Below are positions 6,954 to 12,902 of a stretch of 14,716 nucleotides of DNA, one piece after another (positions within the stretch are counted from its first letter, which is position 1; the number at the start of each line of letters is the position of its first letter). The stretch is from assembly GCA_030639665.1 (NCBI GenBank), contig DAOWCC010000034.1, positions 1 through 14,716 on the forward strand, read 5' to 3'. The translations under genes and the position numbers were made by a program. Origin of the DNA: Elusimicrobiota bacterium (GTDB lineage Bacteria; Elusimicrobiota; Elusimicrobia; Elusimicrobiales; UBA9959). The notes under the pieces were generated by a model, which saw nothing but the letters and a program-made list of their open reading frames with translations, did not search any database and was not told the DNA's origin.

Positions 6954-8681
6954 TTATTTCAACGCTTCCAAGACGGCTTCTTTAACTTCTTCGGACTTTC
7001 CCATTCCGAGAACGCTTTGCGCCATGGAAGATATTTTTTCAAAACTCACGGAACATATTTTATGCTTCACCCTGAGATATAACTTCATGGGCACGGAAAG
7101 ACTGTTAACGCCAAGGCCTATTAAAATAGTCATAGCCAAAGGATCAGAAGCCATTTCTCCGCAAACCGAAACATGCTTGCCCTTTTTTTGCGCGGCTTGA
7201 ATTACCACATTTATCAATCTTAATACCGCCGGATGATAAGGGTCATAAAGTTCGGAGACATACGGGTTCATCCTGTCAACGGCAAGAACATACTGAACCA
7301 AATCATTTGTGCCGATGGAAACAAAATCTATTTCATTCAAAAAAGCGTCCACGGTAAGCGCCGCGGCGGGAGTCTCAACCATAATTCCAAGCGGCGGATC
7401 ATTTTCCACGATAAAACCTTCGCTTGCCAATTCATTTTTTACTACGGAACAAACTTCCTTAACAAACTGAATTTCACTAAGCGATGAAACCATGGGTATC
7501 ATAATTTTTATATTATTCTCAACATTGGCCCTATAAATGGCCTTAAGCTGAGTCCTCAGCATATCGGGATGTTTTATAAAAAGCCTTATGCCGCGAAGCC
7601 CCATAAACGGATTTTCTTCATCCTTAACGCCTTTAATGCCCAAATCGGCAACCTTATCCCCGCCTATATCCGCCGTTCTTATTATTATGGTTTTTTTGCT
7701 TACAGTTTTCGCCACGGATAAATAAGCGGCCTTTTGCTCCTTTATATCCGGCGGAGACTTGCGATTCATATATAGAGACTCCGTTCTAAAAAGACCCACA
7801 CCGTCGGTTTTTAAATCTTTTAAGTCCTTCATATCGCTGGAGGAATCAATATTTGCCATTAAAGTTACTTTATGTCCGTCTCTTGTTACGGCGGGAACCC
7901 CTTTAAGCCTCTGAAAATAAGATTCTTCTTCACAGAGTCTTCCTTTCTCTTCTTTATATTTCTTAACAACCTCTTCGGTGGGAGATATTATCACCACGCC
8001 TTGTTCACCGTCTATTATCAGATTGTCGCCTTGATTTATTTGATGGCTGATATCCGACAAACCGACAACGGCGGGTATTCCAATGCTCTGCGCGAAAATA
8101 GCGGTATGACTTGTCTTATTGCCCAAATCCATGCAAAAACCCAAAACCTTATGGGATTCTCTAATATGCAGAGTGTCTGAAGGATAAAGATTATGAGCCA
8201 CGACAATAACATCTTCTTTAAGTTTATCAAGAGTTGTAATTTCTTTGCGGACAAGATTTAAAATAATTTTCTTGCCAACATCGAATAAATCGTGCTTCCG
8301 TTCATAAAAAAACTCATCTTCTATTTTTTCAAAATCAGCCCCTGTTTTATCCAATACTCGGCTTAGCGCGAATTCCGCGTTAACGCCTTTTTCAACAATA
8401 AGCTTTGTGACTTCTTTTGTGATAAGAGGATCTTTCAAGATGAGATGATGAACATCTATGAGTTTCGCGTGTTGCCGGCCCAGTACGGTTAAAATCTTCT
8501 TTTTAAGCTTATCCAGATCTTTCTTTGTTTTATCCAAAGCGTCTTTAAAACGCTTTACTTCGGCTTTAATTTTTTCCTTCGGAATCTCTTTCTGCTTGAT
8601 CAGAATATTATCTTCTTTAATTATATGAGCTTTGCCTATCGCTATACCGATACTGGCAGCCACCCCTTTTTTAATTATCAT
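6954..8681 (-). CDS. ptsI: PTS enzyme I (phosphoenolpyruvate-protein phosphotransferase)
   Basis: Cytoplasmic enzyme that autophosphorylates from PEP and passes the phosphate to HPr. 575 residues, the standard length. Domains in order: N-terminal HPr-binding domain (about 1-145); phospho-histidine domain with GNKTSHTAIFAQS, where His192 is the phosphorylated residue; and a C-terminal PEP-binding TIM barrel with GVGLFRTE, NPFMGLRGIRL, IGTNDLVQYVLAVDR and the active-site Cys in VCGEMASDP. ATG start two bases after the ptsH stop, with GAGGA overlapping the end of ptsH, so the two are translationally coupled. No missing catalytic residue was seen, so the phosphorelay should be functional. Confidence 0.98.
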   Translation of the reverse strand: MIIKKGVAASIGIAIGKAHIIKEDNILIKQKEIPKEKIKAEVKRFKDALDKTKKDLDKLKKKILTVLGRQHAKLIDVHHLILKDPLITKEVTKLIVEKGVNAEFALSRVLDKTGADFEKIEDEFFYERKHDLFDVGKKIILNLVRKEITTLDKLKEDVIVVAHNLYPSDTLHIRESHKVLGFCMDLGNKTSHTAIFAQSIGIPAVVGLSDISHQINQGDNLIIDGEQGVVIISPTEEVVKKYKEEKGRLCEEESYFQRLKGVPAVTRDGHKVTLMANIDSSSDMKDLKDLKTDGVGLFRTESLYMNRKSPPDIKEQKAAYLSVAKTVSKKTIIIRTADIGGDKVADLGIKGVKDEENPFMGLRGIRLFIKHPDMLRTQLKAIYRANVENNIKIMIPMVSSLSEIQFVKEVCSVVKNELASEGFIVENDPPLGIMVETPAAALTVDAFLNEIDFVSIGTNDLVQYVLAVDRMNPYVSELYDPYHPAVLRLINVVIQAAQKKGKHVSVCGEMASDPLAMTILIGLGVNSLSVPMKLYLRVKHKICSVSFEKISSMAQSVLGMGKSEEVKEAVLEALK

Positions 8682-8683
8682 AA

Positions 8684-8947
8684 CTATTCCTCATCAAATT
8701 TTTTCTCAAAAAGAGAATTTATGGCTACAGATGCTTCTTTTTCATCTTTACCATTGGTGACAACTTCTATCTCGCTTCCAAAACCCGCCGCCAGCATCAT
8801 TATTCCCATAATGCTTTTGGCGTTTATTTCCAAAGAATCTTTTATTATTTTAACATCGCATTCAAATTCAGAAGCGGTATTGGCTATCATTCCGGCGGGC
8901 CTTGCGTGTATGCCGAGAGTGTTTTGAATTTTAATGGTTATTTTCAT
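8684..8947 (-). CDS. ptsH: phosphocarrier protein HPr
   Basis: Small relay protein that accepts phosphate from enzyme I and donates it to EIIA. 87 residues from the ATG at 8945-8947, the usual HPr length; a GTG one codon upstream is not needed. The active site is GIHARPAG with His14. The regulatory serine is Ser45 in NAKSIMGIMML, the site modified by HPr kinase, whose gene is in the same cluster. The ribosome-binding site AAGGAGG is strong but lies inside one arm of a perfect 13-bp inverted repeat whose partner starts at the EIID stop codon, so translation may be gated (see the regulatory entry at 8949-9128). Confidence 0.98.
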   Translation of the reverse strand: MKITIKIQNTLGIHARPAGMIANTASEFECDVKIIKDSLEINAKSIMGIMMLAAGFGSEIEVVTNGKDEKEASVAINSLFEKKFDEE

Positions 8948-8948
8948 C

Positions 8949-9128
8949 ACCCTACCACCTCCTTAGCGGCTTTAATCCATTCCTTGAAACAATATTAAAT
9001 TCCATATATTTCTTCATTTAAACTTTATCCTCAATGTTTTGCTTCCTTTTTATTTAACTAACTTTCACCTTTTCACTTGTTTTTATATCATTAGACATAC
9101 CTTTCGGTCTGTAATGAGGTGGTAGGGT
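8949..9128 (-). promoter_or_regulatory. ptsH leader: inverted repeat that can sequester the ptsH ribosome-binding site
   Basis: In the mRNA, ACCCTACCACCTC (9128 down to 9116) is perfectly complementary to GAGGTGGTAGGGT (8961 down to 8949). With flanks the arms are 22 bases with 19 matches. The 5' arm begins with the last base of the EIID TGA. The 3' arm covers most of the AAGGAGGTGG Shine-Dalgarno and ends one base before the ptsH ATG. The loop of about 150 bases is AT-rich and holds a possible 21-codon reading frame. Pairing would block ptsH initiation; a ribosome terminating on EIID would cover the 5' arm and free it. The repeat is seen directly; its function is inferred. Confidence 0.55.
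8952..9017 (-). CDS. possible 21-residue leader ORF upstream of ptsH
   Basis: ATG at 9015-9017, 21 codons, TAG at 8952-8954, four bases before the ptsH ATG and within the ptsH ribosome-binding region. A GAGG lies 11 bases upstream of its ATG, a weak and distant Shine-Dalgarno. It begins MKKYMEFN and ends in two Arg and a Trp. Its translation would open the 3' arm of the leader stem. It may equally be chance; no homolog is recognised and there are too few codons to judge codon use. Confidence 0.2.
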   Translation of the reverse strand: MKKYMEFNIVSRNGLKPLRRW

Positions 9129-9985
9129 CATAATATCAACGCTATGCCTTCAATGCGCGCAATAATCACAACCACTATTGAAAAAACAAGCAAGGTTGCC
9201 AAAACAAGAAAAATAGATTTTTTCAATCTTCTGAATATAAGAAAAATTCCAATAGCGGCCGCAACTAAAACCGCTTTAAAAAGAAGACCCTCAATTCCAA
9301 AATTCTTGTAATAATAATAAGAGGCTGAAAACAAAGTAAAAAGGAAAATTGAAATTGATAAAACAAATCCCGTTAAACTAAGCCTTGAAATTATTTTGGT
9401 CCACGGAAGCATATCAAGCCCGCATAATTTGGATCCGCAGCATAAATAACCATATTCAATCCCTTTCCACCTGATATATAGTGAAACGGAAGTCACGATA
9501 ATTATGCCTAAAAGCGGTCCGGCTAAAAGAATATGCGTGGCGACGGTCAAATCCGCATCGCATAAAAACCAGCCATAAAATCCGGCGATAGCCCAAACCG
9601 TCAAGCACAGTATGCTGGTAATGGGAGTTATTCTTCCCCAAAATATTCTGTCTCCAATGGAAGCGAACCCTGAAGCCAGCGCGAGTTTTATATCCGTGGA
9701 AGATTTAATAAGTTTCTCCTCTTCTTCCACGTTTTTGGCGGAAGAAATTTTTTCCTCTATACTGCAAATATTCCCGATTATAAAACCCGCCATATAAGGC
9801 TGAGTATTAAATATTCCAAAATGTCTTAGCAGAGCTTTTTTAAACCGCGCCCAATCCGGCCATATCTTTTTTAATTGCGGCATTAAAGCAAAGCAAAAAC
9901 CGATATTCTGCGATCTTTCAAAATTCCATCCGCTCTGAATGAAAAGCGATTTTAAAAAAATTTTTATTCTAAGTTTTCTATCCAT
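9128..9985 (-). CDS. PTS mannose/fructose/sorbose-family component IID
   Basis: Membrane subunit that forms the sugar-translocating channel with IIC. 285 residues, matching ManZ-type proteins. Family motifs: NFERSQNIGFCFAL near residues 21-34, FNTQPYMAG at 59-67, and ASIGDRIFWGRI at 108-119, the counterpart of the GDAIFWG motif with Arg at the usually small position. Hydrophobic segments lie near 120-140, 150-171, 203-225, 233-251 and 258-285. ATG start with no visible Shine-Dalgarno; a heptamer array lies directly upstream. Its TGA stop is the first element of the inverted repeat that reaches the ptsH ribosome-binding site. The transported sugar cannot be deduced. Confidence 0.93.
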   Translation of the reverse strand: MDRKLRIKIFLKSLFIQSGWNFERSQNIGFCFALMPQLKKIWPDWARFKKALLRHFGIFNTQPYMAGFIIGNICSIEEKISSAKNVEEEEKLIKSSTDIKLALASGFASIGDRIFWGRITPITSILCLTVWAIAGFYGWFLCDADLTVATHILLAGPLLGIIIVTSVSLYIRWKGIEYGYLCCGSKLCGLDMLPWTKIISRLSLTGFVLSISIFLFTLFSASYYYYKNFGIEGLLFKAVLVAAAIGIFLIFRRLKKSIFLVLATLLVFSIVVVIIARIEGIALIL

Positions 9986-9993
9986 AATAAATC

Positions 9994-10035
9994 AGTTTAG
10001 AGTTTAGAGTTCAAAGTTGAGAGTTTTTAGGGAGT
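9994..10035 (+). repeat. degenerate heptamer array upstream of EIID
   Basis: Plus-strand units in register: AGTTTAG, AGTTTAG, AGTTCAA, AGTTGAG, AGTTTTT, AGGGAGT. It ends in the short inverted repeat AGGGA-GT-TCCCT (10029-10040), from which a second array on the other strand continues. Located 8 bases from the EIID start codon. Confidence 0.75.
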
Positions 10036-10089
10036 TCCCTATTCTCTTATCTCTGCTTTCTGCTATCTATACTCTTACTTCTTGCCTCT
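10034..10089 (-). repeat. degenerate heptamer array downstream of EIIC, eight units in perfect register
   Basis: Minus-strand units: AGAGGCA, AGAAGTA, AGAGTAT, AGATAGC, AGAAAGC, AGAGATA, AGAGAAT, AGGGAAC. A-G is fixed in all eight, followed by A in seven; the last four positions vary. The array starts on the final A of the EIIC TAA stop and runs to the centre of the gap. The strict 7-base register with weak unit identity is the notable feature. Confidence 0.8.
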
Positions 10090-10733
10090 TATTTATTCTT
10101 TACCGTTTCTTGTGACTTGCGAAGCTTGCATCCCATTACTTGTCTTCTGAATTTTAAAATCAAAGCGGTTAAAACAATCCATGGAACCAAAGAAAAAGCC
10201 AAATCGGTTACCGGAAATACCGTGGCATAATTACAAATTTTTCCCGCTACATTAAAAACCAAGGAAACCGCTATAATAAAGCCGGCGGCAGCCGCTCCCT
10301 CCATCATAAGCGCTTTCATTATCCAATAATTTATTTTAAAACGATTTTCATTTATTTCCATTTCCATTTCAGCGTTCCAAGCCGATCTCTTTTTCCTAAG
10401 AAAAAATTCAACTTTTGAATAAAGCGCTCCCGCAAAAACAGCGACAAAAAAAGCCAAAGAAACATTTTGAAATGAATGGGCATAAAGCAAAACCGCGCAG
10501 CTTGCGGCTACAGAGCCGTTTGGCGACACAGATCCGCCGAGAGGCAAAAAGTCGGAATAAATCAATTCAATAAGAATACCCATGACGGCTCCTTCAACCG
10601 GACAACCATTTAAACAGCCAATCAATATTCCCATAAATGACGGTCTTGATAGAAAAAACTGTCCAAACTGAACATTATCCAAATGAAAAATGCCGCCAAT
10701 AAAACCCGATATGATTATTCTTGTTATTTCCAT
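10089..10733 (-). CDS. PTS mannose/fructose/sorbose-family component IIC
   Basis: Polytopic membrane subunit of the sugar channel. 214 residues, shorter than ManY of E. coli (about 266) but typical of the compact IIC proteins in hpf-hprK-rapZ clusters. Visible family motifs: HLDNVQFGQFFLSRP at residues 17-31 and a conserved LPLGGSVSPNGSVAAS at 63-78. Hydrophobic segments lie near 33-60, 77-104, 143-163 and 176-195, with a polar loop at 112-138 and a basic C-terminal tail. ATG start without a recognisable Shine-Dalgarno; an octamer array lies directly upstream. Its stop codon is part of a heptamer array. Confidence 0.93.
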   Translation of the reverse strand: MEITRIIISGFIGGIFHLDNVQFGQFFLSRPSFMGILIGCLNGCPVEGAVMGILIELIYSDFLPLGGSVSPNGSVAASCAVLLYAHSFQNVSLAFFVAVFAGALYSKVEFFLRKKRSAWNAEMEMEINENRFKINYWIMKALMMEGAAAAGFIIAVSLVFNVAGKICNYATVFPVTDLAFSLVPWIVLTALILKFRRQVMGCKLRKSQETVKNK

Positions 10734-10740
10734 AATTATA

Positions 10741-10780
10741 GAGTCAAGGGGTCGAGGAGTCTAAGAGTCTTGGTGTCATA
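10741..10780 (+). repeat. degenerate octamer array upstream of EIIC
   Basis: Plus-strand units: GAGTCAAG, GGGTCGAG, GAGTCTAA, GAGTCTTG, GTGTCATA. G-T-C at positions 3-5 is constant. On the mRNA it reads as GACTC/GACCC repeats and ends 8 bases before the EIIC start codon. Confidence 0.8.
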
Positions 10781-10849
10781 AAATCTTATTTTCTCGTTAA
10801 AGCCCCACTCTCCTTAATCCTTTTTTGTCATTACTCTGGGCCTCGATGC

Positions 10850-10892
10850 CCTTACTGCTCTCTGCTTACTGATTTCTGCTTTCTATCTCACT
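10850..10892 (-). repeat. degenerate heptamer array downstream of EIIB
   Basis: Minus-strand units: AGTGAGAT (eight bases), then AGAAAGC, AGAAATC, AGTAAGC, AGAGAGC, AGTAAGG in strict 7-base register. The first AG is the AG of the EIIB TAG stop codon. It belongs to the same family as the array after EIIC (shared unit AGAAAGC). Confidence 0.78.
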
Positions 10893-11373
10893 ATAGATTG
10901 ATAACTTTCATGATATCCACGGGGCGATCACTCGGCACCCCTTTGCCTTCAATTTTGATACCACGGCTGAATATATCTTTAAAATAGGCGCAATCTTCTT
11001 TACTAAGAAATATGGCTCGGCCTATGGACTGATTTTTTCCGGCGGAGTAATGCATGCCGCCAATATTTAATTTATCAACTTTTAAGCCGCCGTCAAGCAG
11101 CCGGATAATCTCCTTAAGTCCGGGCAAAAGAATAAGAACATTAATCTTGCTTTCAAGAGCTTTGGGGAAATATTTTATGGCATCTTGAACCGACATTATC
11201 TTCAAATCAACATCGTCGGGAGTCGCGAATCTCATTATCGCCCGACGCGTTTCATCCTCAACTATTTCATCCGATACCACCACAATTTCACCGATATTGA
11301 GATTGGGCACCCATGACTCCACAATCTGTCCGTGTATCAATCTATCATCTACTCTTACCAAAGAAATGGACAT
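10891..11373 (-). CDS. PTS mannose/fructose/sorbose-family component IIB
   Basis: Cytoplasmic phosphocarrier that takes phosphate from EIIA and transfers it to the sugar at IIC/IID. 160 residues, the standard single-domain IIB length. The N-terminal active-site motif is VRVDDRLIHGQI with His14 as the phosphorylated residue. The central part (GEIVVVSDEIVEDETRR) and the C-terminal NIGGMHYSAG and GVPSDRP segments fit the family. ATG start with GGAG five bases upstream. The 174-bp gap before it holds three inverted repeats, the last of which ends 13 bases before the start codon. Confidence 0.96.
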   Translation of the reverse strand: MSISLVRVDDRLIHGQIVESWVPNLNIGEIVVVSDEIVEDETRRAIMRFATPDDVDLKIMSVQDAIKYFPKALESKINVLILLPGLKEIIRLLDGGLKVDKLNIGGMHYSAGKNQSIGRAIFLSKEDCAYFKDIFSRGIKIEGKGVPSDRPVDIMKVINL

Positions 11374-11385
11374 AAAATCTCCGTA

Positions 11386-11407
11386 GCAAAAGCATTTATG
11401 CTTTTGC
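11386..11407. repeat. perfect 10-bp hairpin immediately upstream of the EIIB ribosome-binding site
   Basis: GCAAAAGCAT-TT-ATGCTTTTGC, a perfect inverted repeat. On the mRNA strand it ends about five bases before the EIIB GGAG. No U-run follows, so it is unlikely to be an intrinsic terminator; it could position or protect the EIIB initiation region, or mark an RNA processing site. Confidence 0.6.
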
Positions 11408-11410
11408 GAA

Positions 11411-11473
11411 GTGCCCCCTGCTTAAATTTCAGTCCTCCTGCTAAATAAAGTCCAACTGGAATTTAGGGGGTAC
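11411..11473 (-). repeat. long imperfect inverted repeat in the EIIA-EIIB gap
   Basis: On the minus strand, 11473-11455 (GTACCCCCTAAATTCCAGT) pairs with 11433-11411. The stem has a 7-of-8 outer part (GU-CCCCC with GGGGG-AC), a 4-base bulge and a 10-of-11 inner part, closing a loop of about 21 bases that contains AGGAGG. It looks like a structured RNA or a small palindromic mobile repeat. Function not recognised. Confidence 0.6.
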
Positions 11474-11503
11474 AATAATTAATTTTACTATCTTTTGCGC
11501 TTG

Positions 11504-11530
11504 CCCTTCCGTAGCCTTGGCGTAGAAGGG
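11504..11530 (-). repeat. inverted repeat just after EIIA
   Basis: Minus strand CCCTTC-TAC-GCC-AA-GGC-TACG-GAAGGG: a 6-bp outer stem, a near-symmetric internal loop and a 3-bp inner stem. It begins about 18 bases after the EIIA stop. It is not followed by a T-run on the minus strand. Confidence 0.5.
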
Positions 11531-11547
11531 AAAAGCCTCTTACTTCT

Positions 11548-11955
11548 TCACGCTTTAACCAGTAAATTTTTAACTTCGCAAATGGATTTCTTTCCATCGT
11601 CCATAATTTTTTCAACCAAATTGTCGAAATCCAGAGTTTTCCGATAAGAAAAAGCCGATGTCAGCATATTTATATTCAAACCGCATATAACGGCGGTTTT
11701 AGGCATGTCTTTAACAATGGGCAGCACTATATTCATAGGCGTTCCGCCGGGCATATCGATAAGAAAAACAAAACCATCTCCCGATTTCATTTCTTCAATG
11801 GAAGAGTTTACTCTCGAACACATTTCTTCAAGCGATAATCGAGAAGAAATTGAAATATTTTTTACGCCTTTCGCTTGTTCACCGACAATATGTTCCGCCG
11901 CTTCTATAAGATACGCGCCAAATTCTCCGTGAGTCATTACTATTATGTTTATCAT
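11548..11955 (-). CDS. PTS mannose/fructose/sorbose-family component IIA
   Basis: Cytoplasmic protein that receives phosphate from HPr. 135 residues, the length of a free-standing EIIA-Man domain. The phosphorylated His9 is in IVMTHGEFG, Asp67 is in FLIDMPGGTPMN, and VICGLNINML forms the characteristic later strand. ATG start overlapping the rapZ stop in ATGA, so it is translationally coupled to rapZ; AAGGA lies upstream within rapZ. In many bacteria a free EIIA-Man encoded beside rapZ and hprK has a regulatory rather than a purely transport role; here all four EII parts are present, so both are possible. Confidence 0.96.
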   Translation of the reverse strand: MINIIVMTHGEFGAYLIEAAEHIVGEQAKGVKNISISSRLSLEEMCSRVNSSIEEMKSGDGFVFLIDMPGGTPMNIVLPIVKDMPKTAVICGLNINMLTSAFSYRKTLDFDNLVEKIMDDGKKSICEVKNLLVKA

Positions 11956-12827
11956 TGAATAATCTTCCTTATGTCCCTGTGATGTTCAGACACTGAAAAA
12001 CCGAATTTTTCCATTTTTTTGGCTATTTGATTGGAAATATACACGCTTCTATGCCTGCCGCCCGTACACCCTATCGCTATGGTCAAATAAGATTTTCCCT
12101 CTTTAATATAGAGCGGAATCAAATCTTTTATCTGATCCGAATATCTTTCAATAAATTTTTTAAGCATCGGTTTGGAGCGTAAATATTCCTGCACCCCTTT
12201 ATCAAGCCCCGTTTTCTTTTTAAACTTGGGAATATAATTGGGATTGGGCAAAAACCGGACATCCATTACAATATCGGCATCCAAAGGAATGCCGTATTTA
12301 AAACCGAAAGATGTAATGGTTAAATTCATCTCCTTAGACCGTTTTAACTCAAGAGCGGCTGAAATTATCTCTTTCAATTCGCCAAGGGTCAATTTTGAAG
12401 TATCAATAACCTTATTTGATTTGACCTTAAGATTAGAGAGGATTCTTCTTTCTTGTTTTATCGCGCTCGATAAATTTTTACCCAGAGGATGCTTATGCCT
12501 TGTTTCCGAAAATCTTTGCAATAAAATTGTATCGGCGGCATCAAGAAATATTATCTTACAATCAATACCAAGTTTAACCAAATTCTCAAGAGACGACACA
12601 AAGCCCTTTAAATATTTTCCTTCCCGAATATCCATCCCCAAGGCCACATTTTTCAGGTATTTTTTTGTATGCAGCAATTTAGCGAAAAAAGGCATAAGAT
12701 CGGTGGGGAGATTATCGATACAATAAAATCCGAAATCCTCAAAACATTTAAGCGCCTGGCTCTTGCCCGCGCCCGACATACCGGTTACGATAAAAACTTT
12801 AATTTTATCCGTATTGTTTTTTTTCAT
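11952..12827 (-). CDS. rapZ: RNase adapter protein RapZ (YvcJ family P-loop protein)
   Basis: 291 residues from ATG at 12825-12827, the normal length. The N-terminal nucleotide-binding domain has a Walker A motif TGMSGAGKS at residues 15-23, followed by CIDNLP. The C-terminal domain contains VMDVRFLPNPNYIP and the signature GCTGGRHRSVY. In E. coli RapZ binds the GlmY sRNA and guides RNase E to GlmZ, controlling glucosamine-6-phosphate synthase; homologues also bind UDP-GlcNAc-type ligands. Whether this organism has such sRNAs is unknown. A TTG start 60 bases upstream would add 20 residues, but the family starts at MKK-like sequences, and GAGG lies 12 bases before this ATG. Its TGA overlaps the EIIA start. 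Confidence 0.95.
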   Translation of the reverse strand: MKKNNTDKIKVFIVTGMSGAGKSQALKCFEDFGFYCIDNLPTDLMPFFAKLLHTKKYLKNVALGMDIREGKYLKGFVSSLENLVKLGIDCKIIFLDAADTILLQRFSETRHKHPLGKNLSSAIKQERRILSNLKVKSNKVIDTSKLTLGELKEIISAALELKRSKEMNLTITSFGFKYGIPLDADIVMDVRFLPNPNYIPKFKKKTGLDKGVQEYLRSKPMLKKFIERYSDQIKDLIPLYIKEGKSYLTIAIGCTGGRHRSVYISNQIAKKMEKFGFSVSEHHRDIRKIIQ

Positions 12828-12868
12828 TCTATATTGTTTCCTCAACGCGCTCCGCTTATTTATCGAAA

Positions 12869-12885
12869 GCAAATCTTCGATTTGC
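12869..12885. repeat. 7-bp hairpin in the hprK-rapZ gap
   Basis: GCAAATC-TTC-GATTTGC, a perfect inverted repeat between the hprK stop and the rapZ start. No T-run follows on the minus strand. Possibly a processing or pausing site. Confidence 0.4.
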
Positions 12886-12902
12886 AAACAGGTGGCGGAT
12901 AA

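Noticed and set aside
8952..9017. Duplicated fragment of HPr in the ptsH leader
   Set aside because: The leader frame has a vaguely HPr-like I..N..L pattern, but lacks the HARP motif, and the DNA does not align with ptsH.
9054..9098. 14-residue frame in the ptsH leader
   Set aside because: Its only purine-rich upstream motif is one base from the ATG, too close to act as a ribosome-binding site.
12238..12726. 162-codon open frame on the plus strand opposite rapZ
   Set aside because: Antisense of a clearly conserved gene, with no domain or upstream signal.
12869..12885. Intrinsic terminator between hprK and rapZ
   Set aside because: The stem is only 7 bp and no T-run follows on the transcribed strand.
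12828..12887. N-terminal extension of rapZ by 20 residues from a TTG codon
   Set aside because: It has no ribosome-binding site, reads through a hairpin, and is not family-like; the ATG at 12827 gives the normal RapZ start.
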